Assembly (NCBI GenBank): GCA_024336345.1
Contig: JANFOG010000009.1
Coordinates: forward strand, 1,240,001 to 1,304,000
DNA: 64,000 nt
Direction: 5' to 3'
Origin: Mariannaea sp. PMI_226
Lineage: Eukaryota > Ascomycota > Sordariomycetes > Hypocreales > Nectriaceae
Made by a program: the position numbers and the translations under genes. Shown piece by piece: positions 32,244 through 45,163 of this stretch (within the stretch, counting starts at the first letter, position 1; every line of letters starts with the position of its first letter). The notes beneath the pieces were generated by a model that had not been told where the DNA came from, did no database searches, and worked only from the letters and a program-made list of their open reading frames with translations.

Positions 32244-34289
32244 GGGGGATTAGTAGCTGTGCTGGGAGGGAATTGAGGTTGAATAAGTGATGAGATCGCG
32301 AAGGATTGACAATTAAACAAATAGTTAGTTGGCGTAGAATGGAACCGAGATCAATCCGCGGCTAGCACAGCTAACTAATAGAGAATATTGAGGAGAGGGG
32401 GGGTTGAAGGAGCAGGACATGGAACATGTATCACTTCTTCGCACAGCATGAGCGCCTGCACAGCCTGACTTGAAGCGGGCCACAAACGCGGAGGAATCGA
32501 CGATCGATGCAGCTGACTTGAGACGGAGGCAAGCGCCCCACGAAGTGCGAACCAGTATTTGTGTCTTTGTGTGTGTACGTGTGTGTGCAGGCGCAGCAAC
32601 GTCAAGGCCTATGAGGAGACATAAAACATCCAACAGAGGCTGGAAGAAGGTAAGACAAGCAAAAAGAAGAGCACGCTCAAGAACCAATATGTGCAGTGGC
32701 TTGACGCCCAGTGCCCGCGACGCGTAGCATGTAGAAGCCGATGCCGATGGAAAGCAAGAAATGTCGCGGTTGAGATTGTGGTGATGGTGATAGAGCAGTT
32801 AATTAAGGTTAAGTGAGGAAGAAAAGGATTTCAGTCTTCGCGGCCTCCGGGACTCCATCCATGTCAGATCGGCAGAAACTTGAAAGAACCCTGGGAAAGT
32901 GCACGGGGCTGGGACGGAACTGGGACTGGTTGAGGCACGATGACAAGGCAAGCAAGACAAGCACTCCGCACTTTCTTTTGCTCGCACCTAAATTCCTGCG
33001 CCGGTGGGTTGGTTGGCTAGCTGCCCCAGCTCCCAGCTGGTGAAGATCATTCAACAAGCCGCCCCAGCGACAACCGACAGCAACTGACAGCATCCATCGG
33101 CGACCTGCGGCACTCGCTATAGTGAGGGCAAGGGTCTGAGACCAGGAGGTGAGTGATTCGGAGCTGCCCGCACCTATATTACAGTACAGTAAGTGCAGCC
33201 CCAAGGCACCACCAACCCAATCCATGGGCCACAGCCCCTACAGTAACATTAGTATTCAAGCCAGTGCAACGGCCGCTGCCACCAACGGGTCGTCCCTACC
33301 CTTCCAGAATTGCCACTGAACTGATAGGAAGGTTCCCCCCTTTCGAGTCCCCCTCATGCGCCTTCCAAGCTTCCCCATTGCATGCCGAACGGCAGCTCCA
33401 CATTGAATGCACCTTCTCATGTAGGTGAGGCCATTAGCAACCGTTCCTGAGCGCCACCACGGGGGCCGTTCCGCACTTTCAGCTACTGTGAGGGCGCCCG
33501 ACTCCACCAAGCTAACACTCAGATTTGGCCTATCAAATGGTCAGCAAGTGTCGACTTTACAAGCGGCATCAGCACCCCAAGCATCAGCACCAGCATCATA
33601 TTGAATTGGTAGCAGAGAGAAACAGGGAAGGAAAAAAAAAAAAAAGAGGAGCAGCGAGGATATAGGGGAGTAGATCCTCCCCCAGTTGGACTGTATCGTA
33701 ACGTGTATCTGGTAGATTTAGACTTGTAGGTACGTAGATAGAGCTGTATATGAAATGACACCGTAGATAGAGACGGAGAAAAGGGGCGCGGAAAAAAGAC
33801 AGATGGAAAGTTAGAAAAGAGAAACGATAGGAATTAGATCAACCAAGTCTTGATTTCCCCCCTCCCAAATTCCTCTTCTCCAACAATCCAATCAATCCTG
33901 ACTTGCCCAATCCTCCTCCAGCCTCTTTCTTTTCGATGTCATACAACGTCATTAGGCAACGTGCGTAGCCCATGCACACGGCAGCATGCCAGACCTCCCC
34001 TTTCCTAGTGAAAAGAAAGCTGCGAGAGCATCAACCAATACAATCCAATACAACCTCATTCCATTCATGAAAGCGTCGTGCGATCCGTTCCTATTCGTCC
34101 ATTTTATGAAATAGCGCCAAACGCCTCGCAGCGTCTTCTATGAGTCCTTTAAACAAAGAAAGAGAAAACGGATCAAGTAAGAAAAAAAAAAAAGCAAAGG
34201 AAAGCGCACTAATGACCGGCTGAAGAAGAGGATCGGCATCATCTCCGCCATTACTTGTCCTGGTCGTAATCATCATATCATCCATCCAC
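32244..34289. other. Intergenic region upstream of the membrane protein gene
   Basis: 2.0 kb without a convincing gene. It contains a GT-rich microsatellite-like stretch (about 32561-32587) and an A15 run near 33630. Several ORFs on both strands have the mixed composition of noise. Confidence 0.5.
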
Positions 34290-36423
34290 TCAGATTTTCC
34301 CACGCTGATGGTGCATTTTGGCCTCGACTTCGTCACCGTACTCAGCGATGATCCAGTGGATGAACGCCTCCCATTGCTGCTCCCACTGCGCGAGTGTTTG
34401 CCTATACTCCTGTTCGTCGAGGCACGCGTGCTCCAGGCTCCAAAGAATGAGCTGCTTCCAGCCGTAAAGTCCCATGTTCGTGTTGCCGATCATGGCCTGG
34501 TAGAAGTCATGCGACAAGGATGACCTTTTGGTTTTTCCTTCCCGTTAGCTTACTTACATCCCAGATAATTAAGAGATATAGATTATCATAGGACTTACTG
34601 AAAGAGTGTCCCGTTATCTGAGCTCACGGTGCAGTGCACATTATTCGCCAATAGCTGATACATGGTATGTCCTCCCATACGAGGCGTCAATCCCAAAATT
34701 TCATTGGAGATAGGACACAGCTCAACACAGACGTTATTCTTCTTCATGCTCGCCATGATGGCGGGATTGTTAGGAAGCGCAAAGCCGTGGCCAATCCTCT
34801 TCGAGTTGAGTAGCAATGCATCCCACAAGTTGCCGTCGGTATCGGTTCCTATATCCAGAGTTTCGCCGCAGTGGAAAAGGAAGGGAATTTCGAGATTCTG
34901 TGCTTTGCACTTCTTCTGGAACTCGAGGAAGATGGGAACAAAATCCTTGAGTGGTCGACCCTTGGACTCTTCTCCAACAAGATCAAAGCCTGTGTCTCGA
35001 GTTTAGTATACTCTAACCGCATACTCTCATCAGAAGTTTACCTACCAGCAATCCATTGCGGCCACTTCTTTTTGAATTCGATGCACTCATCAAGCGCCAT
35101 CTTGACCATATCAGGTTTAAACGATCTAGGCGTGCAATAAATCACCTTTAACCCGCCAAACGTCTTCTTCTCCCTATCCATGTCCCTCTTGAAGGCTTCG
35201 ACCTCTGTGATAATAATTTCCATGATGCCCCAGTTGTCAATAGGCCCTGTCCCATCGTCATGGTATAGCTGGTTGCTCATCATGAAGTTGGGTCGAATCT
35301 CGGCATAAAGGATGTTGTCGCGGACAAAGTCCTCCAGACACAAGCGGGTGTACTTTCGATATGCGGTCTCGTAGTTGAAGAGACCCTTCATCATCCGTGT
35401 TCTGCCGTTGAACTTTTCCCATGCGCTATTTTCGCAATTAGCCCAGATTTATTCATTTCTGTCTTTAGTAAACAAGAGATGGTGAACAAAGGAAACAGTT
35501 CCATATACGTACCCAGAAGCAGTTTGTAGTAAATCGTGTGCTTCTCGCTCATTAAACACCAACTTATTCAATAACCACTCTTCAACTGAACGCTTGGGAT
35601 AATGCGCCGAGAACTTATCCAAAAACTCTGAAAACTTCATCGTCTGGCGAGCCTCATAGTCGCGCGAGAATAAATCTCCGGGGCACTCCTTCTCAGGGCT
35701 CATGAGTGAGAATTGGACTTCGCACCGGTCGTAATGCACGTAATCGCTGTCCTCAACCAAGGGCAAGTCGCTGGTGATGAACATGCGGTCCATTCCTTTG
35801 GCGATATTCAGCAAAACGTGGGGCTCCAGGCAGGCGTTGAAATGGATGTGGAGGTGCGCTCCCTTGGGCATATGCGCCGCGACATTGAAGAGCGCCGTCT
35901 GGTTGATCAGCGGTTCGTTGGACAAGAAGTGATCGCCAGGAAACCGGGGGTGCCTCTGTCCGCCGTGGCCGATCCTAGGCGGAGCGGCATCATACACTTC
36001 AACCTCATCCTTTTTCCTGAGGGCCTTGATGATGGCATCGGCTTGCTCTTCCTCTGAGGTGCGTGAGGAGAAGCAATGAAAGTCATAACCCAGAGCTCTT
36101 TGACGTTCCTGAGCACGCTCACGCACTGCAAAATACTGCTCAACCGAGTCGAACTCGGCATCAGGGTTTAGGCGGGACCAGGCAAGGTGAGCTTGAGCAT
36201 CTACTGCTTCGAAGTGAGAGTTTTGGGCGTCGATGATGCGCTGAGCGGCATGGTTGTCGATGCGACGAGATTGGTCGCGGGGTAAGGGTGAGTGAGGGTT
36301 CATGTTTGGCGACAACAAGTGAGAGTGATGCGACTGGTGATTGGATTCCAGATTGTGTCTACTGGAGTTGACGATGTCTGCGAGCGCACCAGCCGAACCT
36401 GATCTGGAGCAGAGGCCCCCCAT
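34290..36423 (-). CDS. ADGF/CECR1-type adenosine-deaminase-like protein
   Basis: Four exons (36423-35513, 35425-35046, 34989-34599, 34524-34290) give 638 residues with consistent phases. Metal-binding and catalytic motifs of the adenosine/AMP deaminase fold are present: HLHIH at 190-194, HCGE at 470-473 (catalytic Glu), IGHG around 498, and SNE at 525-527. The usual SDD motif reads SSDNG (553-557): the zinc-ligand Asp is kept but the following Asp is Asn. The family converts adenosine or related purine compounds to the 6-oxo form and is secreted in animals. Here the N-terminus MGGLCS has no signal peptide; it fits an N-myristoylation (Gly-2, Ser-6) plus palmitoylation (Cys-5) signal, suggesting membrane-tethered intracellular protein. 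Exact substrate is uncertain. Confidence 0.85.
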
Positions 36424-39140
36424 TTAATAGGTTGTTCTGAAGCCGGATGAATGGGGGAGGGGCGGGAGGGAACAATACGAACAAAGGGGGGTGTATTTCT
36501 TGTTGCTCAAAGGCAAGGAAAGGAACAAGAAAAGTGAGAAAGCGAAGAGATCGTGAATGAGTTGGCTGAGGTTGAGTCGCAATGTGCCTCGTGATAGCGC
36601 CGGGATGTGAACGAGGGTGTCTGATGTCCGACCTGCGGAGGGAACGGCGCCTAGGGCCTGGGGGCCTAGGGGCCTAGAGGTAGCCGGCGCTATTAGAGCG
36701 AGGTAATGGCCGCTGATTAGGTACCGTTGGTTGGTTTATAGGTGGCGGAGTACCTTGCTTTGCAGAGGGGTCCGCGTTTAGTAGGTCAGGTGGAGCTGGC
36801 GCGGAGGATTGGGGAGGTCTGGAAACTCGGTACCTACATTATTAGCCTCGAAGGTGCCGAATGAGCTTTATGCGTTTTTGGCTCACTGATGCTCCCTCTT
36901 GGCACTTGGACAGCTGAATTGGGTCAACAGGTGAGGCGCCTTGGCAGGGCTAGGGCGTGAGTGAGGCTGATGAGGAGATACACTGGAAGTAGAAAGGGCG
37001 TCAAAAGGCGTTAGCCGAGAGGGGGAGAAGCAAAGAAAGAAGAGAAAGAAAGGCTAGATAGAAGTGACGGTAGTGGGGTAAACTGACGCTACCTTAGTTA
37101 ATGAGTGAGATAGGGCACAGCCAGGTCAGGTACAGTCAGGCAAGGGAAGGGAAGGTAGAGGTAGGCAGAGCAATATGAATGATTACCTGCCTAGCTCTGT
37201 AGGGATAGACAGCACAGTAATACATACGAGATGTTCGCATGTGTCAGATCTAAGATCTCTCGGCAAGGTGTGGAGTTTGATATGAGATCAACTGGTGACT
37301 CCCAAGTTGCCGGGAAACCTGAAAGAGAAAAAAAGAGGTAGTTCTGCCGAAGCTGAAACAGGGCTTGGATTTTGCGGAAACAAGAGAAGGGATAGATAAC
37401 TTCCTGCTTTATATAATTGTTGAGCTGGCTGTTGTTCTGTGTGTGATTGTCTATAGGAAACCCCTCCATCTGATCCATGCCTCCGACAGTAGGTACCTTC
37501 GGTACCTCATAAGTCGGCGGGTGAGTACCTTGCCCTCCTAACCAGGTGATGGATACCTATGTTTACCACTCACTGGACTCACTGAATCATTCTCCTCCGG
37601 CAAACTCCATCCCTTCACCGCAATGTCGCGGAGTTTTCTCCCACTGCAACTTTCAAGTGCTGCTAGTGGATAGCATTGTTCTCTACAAAAACCCTCTAAA
37701 GCACATACAGTAGTGTAGTGGTAGTACAGCCCCTCCAACAAGAACCCCGACGAAACAAAGCAATTGGAAAGACCCTTGCCCAAGGCTGACTTTCCCTATT
37801 TCGCCCTAGGCCTCCCGTCTCCACTCTCTTGCCAAGGCGCTGCACGAGGCTCCCCCCGTTGGTAAACCTCACGTCCTCGCTATTGGCCCACGTCCGCGCC
37901 ATCATACAAGTAGCCTTGATAGTTTATACACTTCCATCAAACATCCTGTGTCTGGCACTGCAACTTCAACCCACAGCCCCCCCTCTTTGTTCCCCGCCAA
38001 CAAACTACCCCCATGTGCTGTCAGAGAGACCCATTGCAAAGCAAGATAATCTATTCTTTTTTTGTCGCCCAAATCCCCATTGGCTCACCATACCTTTATC
38101 CCCTCTCCCCCCCTGCTCAACACTTGTGGGAATGGCTTCAACTTCCTTCGTTTTTGTCTAGGACAGCTGCAATCTCGAGATGCTTGCACCTTTTCACCGT
38201 TCAATCATTTTCCCACTTTGGAAATCCCCGAGTCCACCTCTTTCCCCACAAGCCTATTCAATCGGCCCATTAACATCCCCGAAACCTCGAGTTTATCACA
38301 ACCATCATTTCATCCAGACTCGGCGACCTCAAACTGCCGCCCCCAAGCCCTGGAAAGGCAGATTTTTGGTTTTCCTTCACAGCTCTCCCAATATGTCGGC
38401 CATTAGGACTGAAGAGGTCCTTTCCAAGGAAATACATCCTTGCCCCTAGCCTATTATGACCATGCAACTATACACCCATCAGCAGAGCCGGTGAGCGGTG
38501 AACACTACATCCCACATACTATCCCCCCTACCTCCTGTTGAATAGCTCCGCCGTTCATGATTCACCTCTTTTTAGACTTATAGACGACTAGACACATGAT
38601 GAACGCCGCTCTAGATTGTACTCTTCGATATCAGCACTAGCCCCTGTTTCATCCAAAATACGCCTACTCAAGAGCCTTGGCCATTTTAACGTCCACCTCG
38701 TGTTGGCAGGTTTATCGATAGTAGCCGCTTATCGCATTAACACAGCGGTCTTCGTGAGAACACGGGTACCAGATCATCTCACACAGCACAGCCTTCCCTT
38801 AGCAAAAACAATCAATCAAACGTATAACCCATAATATTCATTGATCGCAAGAGCCCTGCTGCCTGGTATACAAAGTCTATCGAGGTTTGGCATTACCTCA
38901 AGGTATCCCTGAATCCCACTTTCATATAAAATTACAAGGCAGTGCAGTCCCATTTTCGCCAGTGTGAACCCCCCTCCGTCCCGTTCTCTAACAGCAATGT
39001 CGTCCCATCATACCCCCATCCACCTTATACTATCCTGGCCCCTGCCCCCTCCCCCAAGCGTACACTACTGCATCTTGTAGTCCTGGGCTAAGTTTAGTCC
39101 TGAAAGCCCCGAGGTTGAGTTTTGGGACTGCATCACGGAC
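36424..39140. other. Long intergenic region between the deaminase and Blm10 genes
   Basis: 2.7 kb. The part next to 36424 is G/A-rich on the plus strand, so pyrimidine-rich as a leader for the minus-strand deaminase gene. GGTACCT/AGGTACC motifs recur at 36715-36850 and 37485-37555. Around 37900-38400 the plus strand is pyrimidine-rich with an 18-codon ORF at 38393, perhaps an unannotated transcript. No protein gene is convincing. Confidence 0.45.
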
Positions 39141-42100
39141 TTAGGCAAAGTAGCTCTTCCACAGCACACCCTCCAGGTCCTCTAACTGTTCAGATGTGAA
39201 ATACTACGCAAATGTTAGCCAAAGAAGAACGTGTACAACACAGCCACCCCATCTCTTTCAATTGTCATGGGGTGTTCATGGAATAAAGCATACCTTTTGA
39301 TCCACTGTCCAACTATCCTGTCTCGTCTTCTTGAATTCACTCAGAATGGCTTTGGTTGCTTTGCCGACAACTCCGGGGTCGCCTGCAGCTCTTCGAGCTA
39401 GAGTGGCCAGCACTTCGGGCATCCACTCCGGCGGCGGGGTGGCGTATGGGAATGCCTCGATCAACGCACCCAATCCCAAGACTGCAGCGTGACGTCTTGT
39501 GATTTGTTTGTGCACATCGACAGGCGTTTCTGTTCCGGGCAGCTGGCGTCCTCGCTTAGGCATGGGGTTAAGTCTGAGTTCGTTCTCAAAACGAGTCTTT
39601 AGATGTTCAATCATGGGGTCACGGATACGACGGGGCGAGCACCGGATCATGCCAGCCAGTGTGGTGGAGGCGCAAGAGCGCACCTCCAGCTGTGGATCGC
39701 CCAACATGTCAGAAACACTGTCGAACAGAAGTTCTCGGTCCGGAGCCCGCGTCAGGAAAATACGCCTAAAGTAGATAACTTGCATATTCACCAACGCTCG
39801 TAGCCGCTGATGCCAGCTGACCGCCGTCTTGCCGATTCGGATGAGTGCGTTAATGAATTCAGTATCCTCACCGTCTCGGAAAGGAATATTCGGAAGATGG
39901 CGATAGACGTGATATGCTAGCCTCATCAACTCAGGGTCCTCCTTGACATCCATCATATGCAGCAACTCCTCCATGAAGAGGGTGGGGAAGAATGGTACCA
40001 ACTGGATGCATTCATGCGACGACAGAGTGCAGTCTAGCCACATAAGCACCGTTTTAGACCCAGACGTATACGAGCAAGGGGTCTGCTGGCCAGGAGTTCT
40101 CTCGTGGCGCCACTCCTTTAGACGATCAAAGACGTCCTTCATAGTAGCAGAAAATTCCTCGCTCGGCTGGTAAGGGCGGATACCACAGGATGAAGCTGCC
40201 TTGTTTTTCTCCAGAAGCGTACCAACGTTCTCAAAAGACTCATGGTATTGCGTTTTGTAAATAACAGAGATCACCCTGCCAATTGCCTCGCGGACTGCCT
40301 TGTAGGGATGATCAATGTGTGCCAAGAAGTCTTCGAGGATAGGCTGGCTGTGCCCAAAATGCCAGCCACCATCTGCAATGACGAATTCTAGTAGTTGAAC
40401 TTTGGAAGACTCTTTGAACGCAGCATTCGACGTCATGTCGAGGCGGAATTCACGAAGCTTGTCGACAATCTCATGTGATCGTCGAGGATCCTTTATATCC
40501 AAGATCAAGTGTAAGCAAGTCAGCCAGTACTGCAGATTTTCTGGGGTCAAGTCATCAGCGAAGACCTTAAGCATGAAGGGAGCGGCGAACTCCCAAACCC
40601 GATTGCGGATCTCTGGTGGATCGTCACTCGAACCTCCGAGCAAAGCACCCAAAATTTCCGACGTCGCTCGATGCTGGTGCTTGTCGTTACCATCACCATA
40701 TACCTCGGTGGTAAGCTCCTTGATATCCTCGAGTGTAACCACAGTCTTGCCATAATGCATGAGATCAAACACATGCATCAGTAGATAAACGTTGCTCATG
40801 CGGAACCTATCTGTAGAGGCATCCCGGGGCTCCTGTTTGAGGTAGTCAAAGCACTTTGAGAACCAATCACGAGTCAAAATCTTTCCGATCTGTTCTCGAG
40901 TAGCGGTCTCAACCTCGTCGTAGGCAGTGAACGGTAATGGTTTAGCGCGTAAGGCAAGGAATTTCTTCCCCCAGACAAGCCAACCAGGATGATCGGAGTC
41001 CACCATGTACTCTGCATTCTCAGGCTGCTTAAAAGCATCAAGGAAACGCTTGGTGAACGCCTCATCGCCTTTCTCCACGGGAATCACGATTCGGTTTCGA
41101 TCCCCACACTCCTTCTCGAGTAAATAGTTGCGGTACTCATGACCGTAAACGGCACGCATGTCGATGGCAGTAAAAACCGACGTGAATGCATTCAGGTAGT
41201 ACCCCCTCAGACCGGGATGAGGGTCATTGGTACCGTATGCAACCAAATCAATGAATTCAGAGGGGGCGATGGTCTTGAAGCGGAGGCACAAGTTAGTTGC
41301 AAAGATGGCGCAGCGTGTTGCTATCTTCCAATGTGCGCCCGCTGCAAGTTGGGTAAGCTCCAAGCCGAGCTTGGCTTTGGAGGATTCTACCCTCTCCCGG
41401 CGTTGGAGAATGAATTGATGACGCGACTCAATTGCGGCCGAGACATCTTCCGCAGGTTGGATGGTTCGCACAACGTCGTGGTCGAGGATGATCATTCGCT
41501 CGAAAGGTTTTCCAAAGTCGATCAGCGTGTATAGTGCAGAGGAGCCAAGGTTCTGGATAGATGGTTTATCAATACCAGCCGTTTTAATGTACAGACGCAT
41601 TGCCTCCGGTGCAAATCGCCAATCCTTGAGCAAAGTCTTGATAAGCGATGTGAAGAGCAACGTGTACATGCCACCCTTGATCCTGTCGTGATCGTTTGTC
41701 TCAATAGCCTGCCTGAATTTCTCCAAAATGACAGGGATTACCAGGGGCCTTCCTCCAATTAGCGACTTTAAGGATGAATCTTGCGCGCTCTGTGCCACAC
41801 GACGCACATCTGCGTACAGGGACAAGCTGGATTCGGCCAAGTCCAGGAGGAGTTGCTTGTCCAGTTCACTCTTCTGCCTCGTGGAGGCATTGTGTTTGCG
41901 GCGCAAAAGCTGATATGCTTCGGCTCTCTTGATGAGCAATGGCCGAGGGTATATCTTTCTGAGGCCCTTAATCTTGAACGCAGCAATATCTGCCTTGTAC
42001 AGTCTTAAATGCCTCTCCAGTGGGTGGGCCGAGCGCTCAATGCCAACATCGGTTATCCAGTGACGATAGGCGGCATAGAGGGCCGTGAAGCTGTTAACAT

Positions 42101-45100
42101 CGTCTTCTTGGTTCTCATTGAGGAACGAGTGAACTTTGTGGAGGAGATGTCCCAATTCATCTCGGAGGTCGTGGATCTTGTGATACGCAGCATCCGCAGG
42201 GTTGAGAATGTAGCCTGCCATGTATCTGTATTTGGGTCGGAGCTCTTCATCCTCTGCGACCTCCGCCAGTGGATCCTCATCAATCATCATCTCATCCTCG
42301 CCATCAAGGCCACGCTCGTCGGTAGCCGAAGTCTTGATACGGCCAGCGGCGCGCTCCGGATCAAACATGGTGGCCATGCCCGAGATGACAAGGCGGATCT
42401 GCTGCATAAGTCTAGAAACTTCATCTGACCACTCCTTGTTCTTGCCTGTTCTGCTAACTGGGGGGTTTTCGCTCATCAAAGCCTGCATCTGCTCTTTCGC
42501 CGCCCCAATTTGCCATTCAAATAGTTCCATAGCAAAGTCTATCTCCGGGGGCGAGGGCTGGTGCCATCGAATGGTCAGATCAGACGGCGCTGTGGTCTTG
42601 CCCCAGTCGTCAACATCCAGGCCACGCTTCATGACTTCCGGTTCATATAAAGCATGATCTATGGGGTATGTGTGCGTCAAATTAAGAAGGAGATGATGAA
42701 TAAAGTTGGAGATAAGAATTGTTGGCAGGCCACGGCACTTTTCTTGCATATATCCTGCAATTTCACGAAGATCTTTCTTGTGCTTGAGAACTTCGCTGCC
42801 GACATGAACAACAGCCATAGAGAGCATGCTGACATACCAAACTAGACCTCGGTCACGAGGGAGGTAGTCGGTACCGCTGCTTCGGTCAGAAGCGGCGTTA
42901 TTCAAGTCGATTTCATTCCGAATGCTTACCACGAGCATAGGAATAAGTACCTTAAGGGTCTTCTCAGGGTTCACCTTGCAGAGAGCGTTGACAATCCAGG
43001 CCATGGCATCCCTTGCTTGATGCACAACATGACTCGAGACAAAGGTTGTAACCTTTTCCAGAGCAACGTCGAAGAGTTCTGGCGACAGAGAAGCAAACAA
43101 GGGCGAAAGCGCGGCAGGCAAGGCATTAATGACGTTGTCCTCGGGTGTGCCACCCCTGATTTGGTTCGCATCAGGCAAGTTTTCGAGGAGCGTGAACACT
43201 TTGCCAAGAAGAGTGATGATAAACTCGCCGAACCCGGTAGTAGACGACCGCAAAATGGCGGCCTCGTCTTCATCGCTCAATTCGGTTTCATAGTCAATCT
43301 TGACATTTTGGCCTTCTCGTTCCATGCGATCCATCTCACCCTGAACCCACTGCATGGCTAGGGATGTATCGTGAATATGGCTCCCTTCCTTGGTCAAGGG
43401 CACCATAGGAATGCTGTAGGACACGCTCTGGATGAAGTTGAGCGTGTACTGTGTTTTGTTGAGATCATTGGCATCGATACCAGGCAGTGCGAGGGCGAGG
43501 AGGGCTGTGATGTGACATCGGTACCCCTTGAGCTTTGACATGATGTTTGCAATCATCTGCAGTCCATTCAGACTGGACGTCGTCCGGTGAACTTCAACCA
43601 AACCCTGAAGACTTGGGTAGAATCGCTGTAGAGCACCCGGTAGAACCAGATTAGGCTCTAGATAAGCAAGTCCCTGGAGCGCACTGTAATAATAGTAGGA
43701 AACCCTACTGCTTTTTGAGAATAAGCCCATAAACGTGACTTCTCTCAACGAAAGGACGAATCGTTTCTTCAATTCATCGTTGATTCTACGATCTCGAGGG
43801 ATATCAAGCTCGCCACTTTGCTCACGATTCCATCGCGAGACAAAAGCCTCGGTCAAATACAGAGTGAGCTGGCCCAACATTGTAGTCCAAGAGCCTTGGT
43901 TTGAAGGATGGAAGAAGGTGTCAATCGACTCCATAAAGCCCTCCAGGTTCGACAGGATCGAGTCTTCATCTTCCAGACAAGCGGGAGATATGGAGCTTAC
44001 AATGAGGCGAGAGATCATATACGCCACTGGATACTTCTTTTTATCCTTCTCAACGTATGCCCCAGTACCAGAGAGGTAGTCAAGGGGCGTATACGGAGAG
44101 TTCGCTTGACCAACAGGGATTTGTGTCAACCGTAGAATTGCCGTGAAGATGAGGTCAGATTGATCTTTCGTGAATATTCCATGGCTAGTAAATGGCACAT
44201 GAGGATAATGCATGTGGTCTCGGGCCATACGGGAGAACAGATCGATAAAGAAGACGTCGAATGTCTTTGACCGGTTGATGATGGACCAAAGATGAAAGAG
44301 CGTAGGGAAGAATTCACTTGGTTGTGATGAACGCTCATGCGCAGGAGCAGGATGGCTGGGTAACAAAGCATTGAGGACACCAACAACGATGAAGGCATTG
44401 GGCAGTTCGTTTACACTGAAATATGGCAAGAACTCCTCTAGCATAGCACGTCGATCGGCGGGATCAAAGTAAATATGAGCATGGGTGCACAGCTTCAGGA
44501 GCTGCTTCGCGGTTCGTCGTCGGTTGCTTTGGTGGGCGGGAACCTCGGCGGGAAGGACCCAGGCCTTGATTTCGTCCCAGAGTGGCCGCCAGTCGAGGGT
44601 GAGGTCTTCGCTAGGTTTGAGGTAATGGTTTTTCCTGCATATGAAGGTCAATGTCTCGCCGCGTAATAGCCAGTGGAAAGTCTTGCCCGGGTAACGCACC
44701 TTGTCAAGGTCATAACCATGCGTAGAAATCGGTCGGCAGCAGTAGCATCAAGGCCGGGTGAGAGAGCAAGTGAATAGTAAAGCTTGGCTAGCTTCGCTCT
44801 CAGCTCTCTCGTCATCTCAAACTTGAGAGTTAGCCATCCTTGGAGCTCTCTTGTCCAGTGCAAAGCGCCGGGAGAGAAATCCTCGGCCTTGATAGCAATG
44901 TATAGCTGCTTCAGGATCCCCTGGAGGGCAGCATCGCGTTGCGCCTCCTCCTCGACCAGAAACGGCAGCTGCTGGAAATATGCAAAGGTGCGCGGGCGGT
45001 ACCGCTTCTTATCGTCTTCGTCTAACTTGGAGCAGGGGATGCCAGGGGAGGCGGCCCTGGAAACTGGCTCGAATGGCATGAAGCTAGCAAGCAAGTGTGA

Positions 45101-45163
45101 GGCGGCGGCGCCTTGCAGGGCGGCGTGGGAGCCCTGAGGGCGAGGACCGATATTCTCGTCCAT
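39141..45163 (-). CDS. BLM10: Proteasome activator Blm10/PA200
   Basis: Three exons (45163-44700, 44634-39294, 39203-39141) give 1955 residues, in the size range of the family. The body is a helical HEAT-like repeat solenoid, with PA200-type segments throughout. The tiny last exon (21 codons) encodes EQLEDLEGVLWKSYFA and ends Tyr-Phe-Ala, matching the HbYX-type C-terminus that inserts into the alpha-ring pocket of the 20S proteasome and helps open its gate. Without this exon the frame would run into the intron and end in an unrelated Val-Cys-Phe-Ile-Pro tail, so splicing is essential. The protein caps 20S cores in nucleus and cytosol and acts in proteasome maturation and acetyl-histone turnover. 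The start at 45163 gives MDENIGPRPQGS. Confidence 0.95.

Noticed and set aside
38393..38449. 18-codon ORF after a pyrimidine-rich stretch and an ACAG acceptor-like site
   Set aside because: Too short to support as a gene. It may reflect an untranslated transcript, but nothing else confirms this.
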